NCBI RefSeq assembly: GCF_003692615.1
Contig: NZ_CP023540.1
Coordinates: 2,356,001-2,420,000, forward strand
Direction of reading: 5' to 3'
Length of the DNA: 64,000 nt
From: Chryseobacterium sp. 6424
GTDB lineage: Bacteria > Bacteroidota > Bacteroidia > Flavobacteriales > Weeksellaceae
The notes under the pieces are model-generated. The model was given only the letters and a program-made list of their open reading frames with translations, did not search any database and was not told the origin of the DNA. The position numbers and the translations under genes were made by a program. Of the stretch, positions 49,618 through 58,415 are shown piece by piece; positions within the stretch are counted from its first letter, which is position 1, and each line of letters opens with the position of its first letter.

Positions 49618-50361
49618 TTATTTATTGACACTTCTTATATATTTCTCTATCGCCATCGTCATTGAAGGGCTTTCCTTGGTTGGCGCCATCACATCCACAC
49701 GAAGCCCGGCTTCCTTGGCCGCCTGCTCGGTAGTTGTTCCGAAGACTGCGATTTTGGTATCTTCCTGCTTGAAATCTTTAAAATTCATGCCTAAGGATTT
49801 AATCCCTTGTGGACTGAAGAACACCAGCATATCATAATCAGTAATCGAGATATCACTAAGGTCGCTGCAAACGGTTTTATACATGGTAGCGCGGGTCCAG
49901 TCGATATTGGCAGAATCCAGGGTTTTCTGAATATCCGCACTTAGAATATCTGAGGCTGGCAAGAGGTATTTCTCTGTAGGGAATTTCTTGAAAAGTGGCA
50001 ACAGATCAGAGAATGTACGCTCCCCGAAAGAGATCTTGCGCTTTCTGTACACGATATGCTTTTGCAGGTAATTGGCAATAGCCTCGGACTGGCAAATGTA
50101 TCGCATCGTATCAGGCACTGCAAAACGCATTTCTTCTGCCAGACGGAAGTAATGGTCGATGGCGTTTTTACTGGTGAAAATGATCCCGGTAAACTGAGAA
50201 AGATCAATCTTTTGTGCGCGCAGCTCCTTCGCATCTACTCCTTCCACATGGATAAAAGGCCTGAAATCTATCTTAATTTTTTCTTTTTTAGCCATCTCAA
50301 GATACGGAGATGATTCATTGGGAGCAGGCTGTGAAACAAGTATTGCTTTAATTTTCATCAT
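49618..50361 (-). CDS. hemD: Uroporphyrinogen-III synthase
   Basis: A 247-residue enzyme that closes hydroxymethylbilane to uroporphyrinogen III, the branch point of haem synthesis. HemD proteins are poorly conserved, but the two-lobed pattern is visible: AILVSQPAPNESSPYLE and ALRAQKIDLSQFTGIIFTSKNA-like, here KIDLSQFTGIIFTSKNAID in lobe one, then YMYKTVCSDLS-like and VFFSPQGIKSLGMNFKDF, AVFGTTTEQAAKEAGL in the second lobe. The order DUF4271 then hemD is common in Flavobacteriia. The two are nine bases apart. The start is a double ATG (MM). Confidence 0.85.
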   Translation of the reverse strand: MMKIKAILVSQPAPNESSPYLEMAKKEKIKIDFRPFIHVEGVDAKELRAQKIDLSQFTGIIFTSKNAIDHYFRLAEEMRFAVPDTMRYICQSEAIANYLQKHIVYRKRKISFGERTFSDLLPLFKKFPTEKYLLPASDILSADIQKTLDSANIDWTRATMYKTVCSDLSDISITDYDMLVFFSPQGIKSLGMNFKDFKQEDTKIAVFGTTTEQAAKEAGLRVDVMAPTKESPSMTMAIEKYIRSVNK

Positions 50362-50370
50362 TAAAAATTC

Positions 50371-51012
50371 TTAGATAAATAATAGTTTCCATAACACCAA
50401 AACAGGTATTATTTGAAGGGTGCAAATATACAAAAATTTATAATACCACTTTTGAGGCAATACGCGGTCCTTATGGAAGATATAGTACAGCAACTTGCCT
50501 GAAAAAAGTGCGATGATGCTGTAAAAGAAAACCTGCAGCATCACCTCCCGATCGAGTGGGAAATAAAACTGTAGCACACAAAAAACCATCAGTACTACCG
50601 AGAAGCAGAAATAAAATTTGGAAGCTACGAAACTGAACAACTCCCAGCGCGTACCTGCACTGGTACCTGCAAAGAAAAGATAGCTAAGTATGGTTCTTAA
50701 AATATAATACAGCGTTACTACCATGAAGGTGAAGCCAAACTTATTCAGTTCGTAACCCAAAAGGCGATAATCTGTAACAAACTTCGGCACTACCGGGATA
50801 TTAGGTGATATCAAAGCTGAAAAAACCAGGCTGAAAACCAAACTGATGATGATACCGCTAAGGAAATTATTCGCCGAATCCGGAAACTTCTGCAGTAGAA
50901 ACTCCAACACCGAAGAGTCCCTTTTAAGCGACCGCAGCATGAATACATACAGAAAAATGCAGCCTATCAAGAGGAAAACTACCCAGTCATTCTGTTGCGG
51001 GATACGTATCAA
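50371..51012 (-). CDS. DUF4271 family membrane protein
   Basis: A 213-residue protein with seven or so membrane segments (WVVFLLIGCIFLYVFML, SGIIISLVFSLVFSALI, FTFMVVTLYYILRTILSYLFF, shown by these cores). DUF4271 proteins are found before hemD in Flavobacteriia and have no known function. I propose a TTG start at 51012 (reading MIRIPQQNDWVVF): it fits the family N-terminus, while an ATG at 51063 would lie upstream of the -7 element at 51027-51034. The gene forms an operon with hemD. Confidence 0.75.
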   Translation of the reverse strand: MIRIPQQNDWVVFLLIGCIFLYVFMLRSLKRDSSVLEFLLQKFPDSANNFLSGIIISLVFSLVFSALISPNIPVVPKFVTDYRLLGYELNKFGFTFMVVTLYYILRTILSYLFFAGTSAGTRWELFSFVASKFYFCFSVVLMVFCVLQFYFPLDREVMLQVFFYSIIALFSGKLLYYIFHKDRVLPQKWYYKFLYICTLQIIPVLVLWKLLFI

Positions 51013-51026
51013 TTGTAATTTTTTTG

Positions 51027-51034
51027 CAAAAGTA
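51027..51034 (-). promoter_or_regulatory. -7 element of the DUF4271-hemD operon
   Basis: Minus strand TACTTTTG, 14 bases before the proposed TTG start. No clear -33 element. Confidence 0.5.
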
Positions 51035-51120
51035 AGAATATTAGTGCACCTGGCGACTGCCACCGCAAATTATCTGCCAACCTGCCACGCAAGACACCTA
51101 CAACCAAAGCCGGAAAAGTT

Positions 51121-51128
51121 TATCTTTG
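51121..51128 (+). promoter_or_regulatory. -7 element of the glycosyltransferase operon
   Basis: TATCTTTG, 16 bases before the ATG at 51145. No clear -33 element. Confidence 0.5.
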
Positions 51129-51144
51129 CAAATTATTTATCCGG

Positions 51145-51861
51145 ATGAAGAAACTCGTCATAATCCCCACCTATAACGAAAAAGAAAATATCGAAAACAT
51201 CATTACTGCAGTTTTTGCCTTGCAGCAGGATTTTCATATTCTTATCGTAGACGACACTTCACCCGACGGCACCGCCCAAATCGTAGCAAACCTACAGCAA
51301 CGCTACCCGGAACATCTGCATCTTACCGTAAGAAAAGACAAAGATGGCCTTGGCAAAGCCTATATCCACGGTTTCCGCTGGGCGCTGCAACAACAGTATG
51401 ACTTTATTTTCGAGATGGATGCTGATTTCTCGCACAACCCGCAGGATCTTATAAGACTTTTTGATGCCTGCCAAAACGCGGACATGAGCATCGGCTCGCG
51501 CTATTCCCGCGGCGTGAATGTGGTAAACTGGCCCATGGGGCGCGTGCTGCTCTCTTATTTCGCTTCCAGATACGTGCGGTTTATATTAGGAATACCGGTG
51601 CACGATACGACCGCAGGCTTTGTATGTTTTTCAAGAAAAGTGTTGGAGAATATCGGTCTGGAGAATATTAAACTGAAGGGCTATGGCTTCCAGATCGAAA
51701 TGAAGTACCGGGCTTTCAAAAAAGGTTTCCGCATCGTTGAAGTCCCGATTATTTTCACCAACCGCGAACTGGGCGAAAGCAAAATGAACGGCGGCATCAT
51801 CCACGAAGCTGTTTTTGGCGTACTGAACCTGAAGTTGAAATCAATCCTCGGAAAGCTATGA
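51145..51861 (+). CDS. Polyprenol-phosphate mannosyltransferase-like GT2 glycosyltransferase
   Basis: A 238-residue cytoplasmic-face family 2 transferase of the dolichyl-phosphate mannose synthase type: VIIPTYNEKENIENII, the DDTSPDGTA nucleotide-binding Asp motif, GLGKAYIHGFRWAL, metal-binding EMDADFSHNPQD, and NREGGESKM-like NRELGESKMNGG. It would transfer a sugar from GDP- or UDP-sugar to a polyprenol phosphate for wall or surface glycan assembly. No membrane helix follows, so it belongs to the soluble class. It overlaps the DUF4296 gene by four bases (ATGA). Confidence 0.9.
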   Translation: MKKLVIIPTYNEKENIENIITAVFALQQDFHILIVDDTSPDGTAQIVANLQQRYPEHLHLTVRKDKDGLGKAYIHGFRWALQQQYDFIFEMDADFSHNPQDLIRLFDACQNADMSIGSRYSRGVNVVNWPMGRVLLSYFASRYVRFILGIPVHDTTAGFVCFSRKVLENIGLENIKLKGYGFQIEMKYRAFKKGFRIVEVPIIFTNRELGESKMNGGIIHEAVFGVLNLKLKSILGKL

Positions 51862-52223
51862 AAAAACTCCTTCTCCTATTCATGTTCGCCATCATTGGCT
51901 GTACCGAGTTGATAGATAAGCCCAAAAACCTGCTCCCGAAGGAAAAAATGTCGAAGATCATCGCTGAAATGGCTATAAACGACCAACTGAACACATATTT
52001 GCCACCCACCAATATGGAGAACGCTACGCGCTACGTCCTTAAAAAACATCAGGTAAATGCAGCGGCTTTCAACGACAGTTATACCTATTATATAGCAACG
52101 GGAGACCTTGATGACATTTTGTCTGAAGCACAAAAATTACTTCTAAAGAAAGATCCAGCAGCAGAAGATTACATTAATAAGAAAATGAAAGACAATAAGA
52201 ATACACCTGTCTTTGCACGATAA
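51858..52223 (+). CDS. DUF4296 family lipoprotein
   Basis: A 121-residue lipoprotein (MKKLLLLFMFAIIGC, cysteine 15). The body is helical, with LLPKEKMSKIIAEMAINDQLN, noted by MSKIIAEMAINDQ, a YVLKKHQVNAAAFNDSYTYY segment and a Lys-rich tail. These match DUF4296 of Bacteroidota, of unknown function. The start codon overlaps the preceding stop as ATGA, and tgt follows after two bases, so the three genes form one transcript. Placement beside a polyprenol sugar transferase hints at an envelope role (inference). Confidence 0.8.
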   Translation: MKKLLLLFMFAIIGCTELIDKPKNLLPKEKMSKIIAEMAINDQLNTYLPPTNMENATRYVLKKHQVNAAAFNDSYTYYIATGDLDDILSEAQKLLLKKDPAAEDYINKKMKDNKNTPVFAR

Positions 52224-52225
52224 TT

Positions 52226-53362
52226 ATGAGCACACCTTTTTTTGAAATAAACAATACCACCACCGGAAAGGCCAGAGCAGGCACCATCACTACCGATCAC
52301 GGACAGATAGAAACCCCCATTTTCATGCCGGTAGGCACCGTAGCTTCGGTAAAGACCGTACATCAGCACGAACTGAAGAACGACATCAAGGCGCAGATCA
52401 TCCTGGGGAATACCTATCATCTGAACCTTCGCCCAACCATGGATGTGATGCAGGCCGCAGGCGGACTCCATAAATTCATGAACTGGGACCTGCCAATCCT
52501 TACCGATTCCGGCGGATACCAGGTGTTTTCGCTTTCAAAATCACGCAAACTTAACGAAGAAGGTGTAAAATTCAAATCACATATCGACGGAAGCACGCAT
52601 TTCATCTCACCAGAAAAATCCATGGAAATCCAACGCCAGATAGGTGCCGACATCTTCATGGCTTTTGATGAATGTACGCCTTACCCTTGCGAATATAATT
52701 TAGCCAAAACTTCGATGGAAATGACGCATCGATGGCTAAAGCGCTGTATTGAATGGACAGAGAATAATCCTGAGATATATGGTCACAGGCAAAGGCTTTT
52801 CCCAATTGTCCAGGGCTCTGTATATTCAGATTTAAGAAAAATCTCCGCGGAATTTATTTCAGAGCAGAATGCGGCAGGAAATGCCATCGGCGGGCTGTCC
52901 GTAGGCGAACCTGAAGAAGAAATGTACCACATTACCGATGAGGTAACGGATATTCTACCGAAAAACAAACCGCGCTACCTGATGGGAGTCGGCACCCCGT
53001 GGAACATCCTGGAGTCTATAGGCCTGGGAATTGATATGATGGACTGTGTGATGCCTACCAGAAACGCACGTAACGCCATGCTGTTCACCTGGAAAGGCGT
53101 GATGAACATGAAAAACGAAAAATGGAAGAACGATTTTTCCCCACTCGATGAAATGGGCACAAGTTATGTAGACTCGGCTTATTCGAAAGCGTATGTACGC
53201 CATCTTTTCGTGGCCAAAGAATACCTCTCGAAACAGATCGCCTCGGTGCACAATCTGGCTTTCTATCTCGATCTCGTACGCGTAGCACGCCAGCACATCA
53301 TCGCCGGGGACTTCTATCAATGGAAGGACTCGGTAGTTCCGGTACTTAAGCAGCGCCTGTAA
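52226..53362 (+). CDS. tgt: tRNA-guanine transglycosylase, lacking the usual zinc cysteines
   Basis: A 378-residue TIM-barrel enzyme that swaps guanine 34 for preQ1/queuine in tRNAs with GUN anticodons. Catalytic Asp residues are in TDSGGYQVFSLS (general acid) and GIDMMDCVMPTRNARNAM (nucleophile). Bacterial TGTs normally bind zinc with Cys-x-Cys-x2-Cys plus a His. Here that segment reads EMGTSYVDSAYSKAY, with no Cys, though VHNL (the His position) remains. The enzyme seems otherwise complete. It follows DUF4296 by two bases and precedes an LptF/G permease gene by 16. Confidence 0.94.
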   Translation: MSTPFFEINNTTTGKARAGTITTDHGQIETPIFMPVGTVASVKTVHQHELKNDIKAQIILGNTYHLNLRPTMDVMQAAGGLHKFMNWDLPILTDSGGYQVFSLSKSRKLNEEGVKFKSHIDGSTHFISPEKSMEIQRQIGADIFMAFDECTPYPCEYNLAKTSMEMTHRWLKRCIEWTENNPEIYGHRQRLFPIVQGSVYSDLRKISAEFISEQNAAGNAIGGLSVGEPEEEMYHITDEVTDILPKNKPRYLMGVGTPWNILESIGLGIDMMDCVMPTRNARNAMLFTWKGVMNMKNEKWKNDFSPLDEMGTSYVDSAYSKAYVRHLFVAKEYLSKQIASVHNLAFYLDLVRVARQHIIAGDFYQWKDSVVPVLKQRL

Positions 53363-53378
53363 AAAACGCATTTCGCTA

Positions 53379-54473
53379 ATGAAGATTATTGATTTATATA
53401 TCATTAAAAAATACCTTGGCACGTTTGTGTTCATGCTCGGGCTTTTAACCATTATCGTACTGATTATTGATGTACAGGCAAAAGCCCCGCGTATTGAATC
53501 GAACGGATTTTCGGTAGGTGAATTCCTGATTAATTTCTATCCCTTTTGGATTGTCAATCTCATCATCACCTTCATGTCGATACTGGTTTTTATTTCAGTA
53601 ATTTTCTTCACTTCCAGAATTGCCAATAATACCGAGATTGTTGCCATCATCAGTTCAGGCGCCAGCTTTCACCGTTTTGCACGGCCTTACTTTATAACAT
53701 CGACCTTTATTGCGGTAATGGCTTTATTACTGAATCATTTTATTCTGCCCATTGCCAACATCAAGAAAAACGAGTTGGAGCCTTATACCTATAACGCCAA
53801 GAACAGGGCCGAATTTACAGGCAATTCCGAAGTCAGCACACAGCTTTCCCGTACCGAATACATTTTCATCAAAAGCTATAACCGCCAGGAAAAAAGAGGC
53901 TCGGGATTCATGTATCAGAAATATGATGCCAAGCGGCAACTCACGTACCAACTGATTGCCAATGAGTTTCAGTGGTCTGCCGAGAAGCAGCACTTCATGA
54001 TGAATAATTATCTGGAAAAAACCATCCTGAAGAACGAAACCGAAAAACTACGAAACGGCGACTCTATCACCAAAAGTTTCGGGCACCCGCCGGAAGAACT
54101 TTTCCCTGATGTGCTGTTGGGACAGAATAAAACCACGCCAGACCTTATCGCCTTCATCAACCGTGAGAAGGAAAAAGGTAACGCCAACCTTAATAATTAT
54201 CTGAACGAGCTTTACCAGCGGACATCCATGCCCGTCTCGGTCATCATCCTTACATTTTTAGGGTTATCGCTGGCTTCGCAGAAAAAACGCGGTGGCTTGG
54301 GACTGAATTTGGCGCTTGGGATCGCACTGGCCTTTGTATTTGTATTTTCCTTTGAAGCGTTAAAGGTCGTTTCCGAGAACAAAACGCTTCCCCCCATGCT
54401 CGCCATGTGGCTGCCAAACATTGTCTTCGGGCCGATCGCCCTTTGGCTTTATATAAAAAGAGCCAATCAGTAG
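53379..54473 (+). CDS. LptF/LptG family lipopolysaccharide export permease
   Basis: A 364-residue inner-membrane protein of the YjgP/YjgQ family with six helices: three at the N-terminal side (TFVFMLGLLTIIVLIIDVQ, FWIVNLIITFMSILVFISVIFF, and AVMALLLNHFILPIAN, by their cores) and three near the C-terminus (PVSVIILTFLGLSLASQ, LALGIALAFVFVFSF, MWLPNIVFGPIALWLY). A beta-jellyroll sits between them. With LptB ATPase it extracts lipopolysaccharide from the inner membrane. Bacteroidota often use one or two such genes; F versus G cannot be decided. The stop overlaps the convergent birA stop by seven bases. Confidence 0.88.
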   Translation: MKIIDLYIIKKYLGTFVFMLGLLTIIVLIIDVQAKAPRIESNGFSVGEFLINFYPFWIVNLIITFMSILVFISVIFFTSRIANNTEIVAIISSGASFHRFARPYFITSTFIAVMALLLNHFILPIANIKKNELEPYTYNAKNRAEFTGNSEVSTQLSRTEYIFIKSYNRQEKRGSGFMYQKYDAKRQLTYQLIANEFQWSAEKQHFMMNNYLEKTILKNETEKLRNGDSITKSFGHPPEELFPDVLLGQNKTTPDLIAFINREKEKGNANLNNYLNELYQRTSMPVSVIILTFLGLSLASQKKRGGLGLNLALGIALAFVFVFSFEALKVVSENKTLPPMLAMWLPNIVFGPIALWLYIKRANQ

Positions 54474-55180
54474 AGTAATTGTATCTGCTTGTGGAAGAAA
54501 CGCTGTAACCCATCGTTCTCGAGGTCTACCCAAAGATATCCTTCGCCATCCATTTGTTTAATGATGCCATTTTGTCGCACTCCATTCAACTCAAAGACAG
54601 AGATACGTTCCTTACGGTACAAATGATCGTTAACGGCTTTGGTTGTTTCATCGGCTGAAATGTGCCGTGCAAACCCTTCTTTCAGAAAATCAAACAGTTC
54701 CGCAGCGACTTGCTTAGGTTTAAAAGAAATGCCTGTTTGTGTGAGTAATGAACCGGCTTTAGGAAGCTTGGAGAAATCAGTCTGAAGAATATTTAACCCA
54801 ATTCCAACGATTAAATACCGCTCACTATTTATATTTTTCTTTTCGGTGAGGATCCCGGATACTTTTTTATCCCTTATAATAATATCGTTCGGCCACTTTA
54901 TATCTACGGCGACAGCAGCCATTTTGGCCAAAAATTCGGCAAGCAGCACTGCGGTACGAAAATTGAACAATTCTGGAAGCAAATGCACCTGCTGCTTTAT
55001 TGCCATGGTAAAAGCGAGATTCAGCCCGGCTTCAATATCCCACGTATTGCCATACTGGCCTCGGCCTTGGGTTTGGTTACATGTAAAGAGCGCGAAATAA
55101 TCTGAAGGGTTGGCACCCAGATAACCGAGGATTTCCTCATTGGTAGATTTGCACGCATCAATGTAAACCAAGTGACTCAT
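54467..55180 (-). CDS. birA: Biotin--[acetyl-CoA-carboxylase] ligase, catalytic type
   Basis: A 237-residue enzyme that activates biotin with ATP and attaches it to the carrier lysine of acetyl-CoA carboxylase. It has the biotin ligase core: YIDACKSTNEEILG, the GRGQYGNTW adenylate loop (GRGRQGRxW type), LNLAFTMAIK, DIKWPNDIIIRDKKVSGIL, noted by KWPNDI, and VGIGLNILQTDF. There is no N-terminal helix-turn-helix, so it is not a repressor like E. coli BirA. The C-terminal small domain follows. No biotin synthesis genes are nearby. It is convergent with the permease gene. Confidence 0.9.
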   Translation of the reverse strand: MSHLVYIDACKSTNEEILGYLGANPSDYFALFTCNQTQGRGQYGNTWDIEAGLNLAFTMAIKQQVHLLPELFNFRTAVLLAEFLAKMAAVAVDIKWPNDIIIRDKKVSGILTEKKNINSERYLIVGIGLNILQTDFSKLPKAGSLLTQTGISFKPKQVAAELFDFLKEGFARHISADETTKAVNDHLYRKERISVFELNGVRQNGIIKQMDGEGYLWVDLENDGLQRFFHKQIQLLY

Positions 55181-55240
55181 TTATGAAAAATTTAAGATTT
55201 ACGCAGGCGCAAAGGTGGCTTAATTTAAATAAAAAAACAA

Positions 55241-55248
55241 TAAATTTG
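55241..55248 (+). promoter_or_regulatory. -7 element of rsfS
   Basis: TAAATTTG, 20 bases before the ATG. No clear -33 element. Confidence 0.5.
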
Positions 55249-55268
55249 CAGTTTATACAAAATTTTTA

Positions 55269-55634
55269 ATGAATAAAATTACAGAAAAACAACAGCTTAC
55301 TGATAAAATTGTAGAAGCAATACAAGATACAAAAGGGGAAGACATCATGATCTTCGACCTTTCAGGCATAGAAAACTCCGTTACGCAAACCTTCATTATC
55401 TGCACCGGAAACTCTAATACTCAGGTCTCCGCCATCTCCGGAAATATCGAGAAAAAAGTTCGTAATGAACTGCACGACCGTCCTTGGCATGTGGAAGGTA
55501 CTGATAACGCCATGTGGGTCCTGCTGGATTATGTCTCCGTAGTCGTACACGTGTTCCAGAGACAAACCCGCGAGTATTACGACATCGAAGAACTTTGGGG
55601 TGACGCGAAAATCACTAAAATTGAAAATAACTAA
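55269..55634 (+). CDS. rsfS: Ribosome silencing factor
   Basis: A 121-residue protein of the Iojap/RsfS family. It binds uL14 on the 50S subunit and blocks subunit joining when nutrients are short. The pattern is clear: DIMIFDLSGIENSVTQTFIICTGNSNTQVSAIS, noted by its FIICTGNSNTQVSAI core, then PWHVEGTDNAMWVLLDYVSVVVHVF, noted by WVLLDYVSVVVHVF, and the C-terminal REYYDIEELWGDAK. Normal length. It is followed by a hairpin and then ftsH, an arrangement common in Flavobacteriia. Confidence 0.94.
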   Translation: MNKITEKQQLTDKIVEAIQDTKGEDIMIFDLSGIENSVTQTFIICTGNSNTQVSAISGNIEKKVRNELHDRPWHVEGTDNAMWVLLDYVSVVVHVFQRQTREYYDIEELWGDAKITKIENN

Positions 55635-55639
55635 TGATG

Positions 55640-55669
55640 TTTGACGAAATAATTTTCGTCAAAATTTTT
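55640..55669 (+). terminator. Terminator or attenuator hairpin between rsfS and ftsH
   Basis: A perfect 10-bp stem TTTGACGAAA/TTTCGTCAAA (55640-55649 with 55654-55663), 4-base loop, then ATTTTT. It ends 11 bases before the ftsH ATG, and no promoter of the usual form is seen after it. Either part of the transcription reads through, or the hairpin sits in the ftsH leader as a control element. Confidence 0.65.
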
Positions 55670-55680
55670 ATAAAAAAGAT

Positions 55681-57669
55681 ATGAATAAAAACAAAGGATT
55701 CAACTGGTTTTTCCCCATTCTTATTACCGCAATCCTGCTGATTTTCTTTACGAATATGAACAGCAGCTCCAGCAGTAATACCCTGGATGAGGAAGGCTTT
55801 TACCAACTGCTGAGGCAAGGCAAAGTACAGGATGTACTCATCTATAAAGACACCGAAAAAGCGGATGTATTTTTAACAAAAACCGCTAAGACAGAACAGG
55901 CAAATAACACACAACAAGACAGCAGTCCCTTTTCTGCGTTTGATTTTGCGCCAAAACCCGATTACACCTTAAGTTTCGGTGACCTGCAACTATTTTTGGA
56001 GCAATTCGACCAAATCAAGAAAGAAAACCCTGCCATTACGACTAAAAAAGATTACGGCATCGGTAAAAACCCAATGACAGAGCTGCTGTTTACTGCACTC
56101 TTCTGGATTGGGATCATGGCACTCTTCTATTTCGTCATCTTCCGCAAGATGATGGGCGGCGGTGGCGGTGGCCCCGGCGGACAGATCTTCTCTATCGGGA
56201 AATCTCGTGCGAAATTATTTGACGAAAAGGATAAAATACAGATCACATTTAAAGATGTAGCCGGCCTTGAAGGTGCTAAAGAAGAAGTTCAGGAAGTTGT
56301 TGATTTCCTTAAAAATTCTGATAAATACACGAAACTGGGTGGTAAGATCCCGAAAGGCGTATTATTAGTAGGCCCTCCCGGGACTGGTAAGACACTTTTG
56401 GCTAAAGCCGTTGCTGGTGAGGCTAAAGTGCCGTTTTTCTCACTTTCAGGATCAGATTTTGTGGAAATGTTCGTGGGAGTAGGTGCATCACGTGTACGTG
56501 ATTTATTCGCTCAGGCAAAAGCAAAATCACCCGCGATCATATTCATTGATGAAATAGATGCGATAGGACGTGCTAGGGGGAAAGGAAACTTTACCGGTGG
56601 TAACGATGAAAGAGAAAACACCCTGAACCAGCTACTGACGGAAATGGACGGTTTCGGTACCGATACTAACGTGATTGTAATGGCTGCTACCAACCGTGCG
56701 GATATCCTCGATAAAGCGTTGATGCGTGCCGGACGTTTCGACCGTTCCATCTACGTTGACCTGCCTGAACTGCACGAGCGTAAAGAAATCTTTAACGTTC
56801 ACTTAGCTAAGATTAAACTGGATGATAATATCGACCGCGAGTTTCTGGCTAAACAAACCCCAGGTTTCAGCGGTGCGGATATTGCCAACGTTTGTAATGA
56901 AGCAGCCCTTATCGCTGCCCGAAACGGCCACGAATCTGTTACCAAGCAAGACTTCCTGGATGCGGTTGACCGTATCATCGGTGGTCTTGAAAAAAGGAAT
57001 AAAGCCATCAAACCATCTGAAAAGCGCCGTGTAGCCTACCACGAAGCCGGACATGCCACTATTTCTTGGCTGGTAGAACACGCGGCTCCATTGCTGAAAG
57101 TGACTATCGTACCGCGTGGCCGTTCATTAGGTGCAGCCTGGTATTTGCCAGAAGAAAGACAGCTTACGACTACAGAACAGATGTATGACGAGATCTGTGC
57201 AACACTTGGTGGTAGAGCTGCGGAGCAGACTATTTTCGGAAATATCTCAACCGGCGCGCTTTCTGACCTGGAAAGAGTAACTAAACAAGCCCTGGCCATG
57301 GTAACCATCTACGGATTGAATGATAAACTTGGGAATATCTCTTACTACGACAGCTCTGGCCAATCGGAATATAATTTCGGTAAACCATATTCTGATCAGA
57401 CTGCGAAAATGATTGATGAAGAAATTTCTAAAATCATTGAAACACAATACCAGCGTGCTTTAAACATCTTAACCGAAAACCGCGATAAACTGGATGCTTT
57501 GGCCAATAAATTATTGGAAAAAGAAGTCATCTTCCGCGAGGATCTTGAAGAGGTATTTGGGCAACGTGCCTGGGATCCGGAACTTACAGAACATCCTGTA
57601 TCCACCGTAATTCCAGGTAATGAAGCTTCCGAGACTATTCAGGCTCCGGAATCAGACACTCAATTATAA
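55681..57669 (+). CDS. ftsH: ATP-dependent zinc metalloprotease FtsH
   Basis: A 662-residue membrane AAA+ protease that removes unassembled or damaged membrane proteins and controls some cytosolic enzymes. Two membrane helices (about 8-26 and 126-146) enclose a periplasmic domain. A Gly-rich linker (GGGGGGPGG) precedes the AAA module: Walker A GPPGTGKT, Walker [34 protein letters not shown], noted by its RAGRFDR core. The protease has zinc site [10 protein letters not shown] and a downstream Asp in [10 protein letters not shown]. The C-terminal tail is acidic. It is encoded between rsfS and the LUD/cdsA/psd lipid genes. Confidence 0.97.
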   Translation: MNKNKGFNWFFPILITAILLIFFTNMNSSSSSNTLDEEGFYQLLRQGKVQDVLIYKDTEKADVFLTKTAKTEQANNTQQDSSPFSAFDFAPKPDYTLSFGDLQLFLEQFDQIKKENPAITTKKDYGIGKNPMTELLFTALFWIGIMALFYFVIFRKMMGGGGGGPGGQIFSIGKSRAKLFDEKDKIQITFKDVAGLEGAKEEVQEVVDFLKNSDKYTKLGGKIPKGVLLVGPPGTGKTLLAKAVAGEAKVPFFSLSGSDFVEMFVGVGASRVRDLFAQAKAKSPAIIFIDEIDAIGRARGKGNFTGGNDERENTLNQLLTEMDGFGTDTNVIVMAATNRADILDKALMRAGRFDRSIYVDLPELHERKEIFNVHLAKIKLDDNIDREFLAKQTPGFSGADIANVCNEAALIAARNGHESVTKQDFLDAVDRIIGGLEKRNKAIKPSEKRRVAYHEAGHATISWLVEHAAPLLKVTIVPRGRSLGAAWYLPEERQLTTTEQMYDEICATLGGRAAEQTIFGNISTGALSDLERVTKQALAMVTIYGLNDKLGNISYYDSSGQSEYNFGKPYSDQTAKMIDEEISKIIETQYQRALNILTENRDKLDALANKLLEKEVIFREDLEEVFGQRAWDPELTEHPVSTVIPGNEASETIQAPESDTQL

Positions 57670-57681
57670 TTAATTTTTCAT

Positions 57682-57725
57682 TATCCTGATTGTTGTGTGA
57701 AAAACACTGCAATCAGGATATTTTT
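57682..57725 (+). terminator. ftsH terminator
   Basis: An 11-bp stem (57682-57692 with 57710-57720), inner short stem and A-rich loop, then TTTTT. It lies 12 bases after the ftsH stop. Confidence 0.85.
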
Positions 57726-57755
57726 ATTAAATACCAATTCTTATCAAATATTTTC

Positions 57756-57763
57756 TATTTTTG
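57756..57763 (+). promoter_or_regulatory. -7 element of the LUD-cdsA-psd unit
   Basis: TATTTTTG, 28 bases before the TTG start at 57792. No clear -33 element. Confidence 0.5.
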
Positions 57764-57791
57764 TAATAACAATCGCTAATTCAGTAGAAAA

Positions 57792-58373
57792 TTGAGTTTA
57801 TTCAAAAAAATTGTCGGGAAAATTTTCAATCAGCCAGAAGTAGAAGATGCGCGGGATGTGATAAAACTCGGGGACCAGCTGAAAAACGCTGATCTGGATT
57901 ATAAGTTTGCACAACTGTTCACCCATTCGGGTGGTATTTTCAACTATTGTGCGGATGAGGCCGAAGCGCTGCAAACCCTTAATCAGATCCTTAAGATTGA
58001 AGGGATAAAATCTGTATTCTGCTGGGATGAAGACCTGAAGAATTTTCTTGATGTGGTGAATGTTCCTTACACTACCCAACTTGAGCTTTTTAATGATTGT
58101 GCGTTTATTACCTGCGAATATCTTATCGCTTATGATGGCCGCATCATGCTGTCCCATCATAATATCCTGCACTACCACTCCTCGAGACTGCCCTCAAAAA
58201 TCATCATCATGGCTAATGTTTCGCAGATTGTCACCAATCTGAACGATGCCATGAGCAAGATAAAACGCAACGGAAATATCCGCAATCTGACATCCATCAG
58301 CGGCAGCAATTCAAAGCTTGACACCCCCAACAAAGACAATACAAAACTTTTCTTACTTTTGCTCGAAGATTAA
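57792..58373 (+). CDS. LUD-domain protein
   Basis: A 193-residue protein. I use the TTG at 57792 (MSLFKKIVGKIFNQPEVED), since no ATG or GTG lies before the conserved part. It resembles the LUD (lactate utilisation, LutB/LutC-type) fold: GGIFNYCADEAEALQTLNQIL, GIKSVFCWDEDLKNFLD, and a Ser/His stretch (MLSHHNILHYHSSRLP). It lacks the Cys motifs of LutB, and no lutA/lutB-like genes are near. In Flavobacteriia it lies between ftsH and cdsA, suggesting a role other than lactate use (inference). Acts in the cytoplasm. Confidence 0.75.
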   Translation: MSLFKKIVGKIFNQPEVEDARDVIKLGDQLKNADLDYKFAQLFTHSGGIFNYCADEAEALQTLNQILKIEGIKSVFCWDEDLKNFLDVVNVPYTTQLELFNDCAFITCEYLIAYDGRIMLSHHNILHYHSSRLPSKIIIMANVSQIVTNLNDAMSKIKRNGNIRNLTSISGSNSKLDTPNKDNTKLFLLLLED

Positions 58374-58415
58374 GGCACTGCTCTTAAAATTTGTTTAATT
58401 ACCAACCCGTTTATT

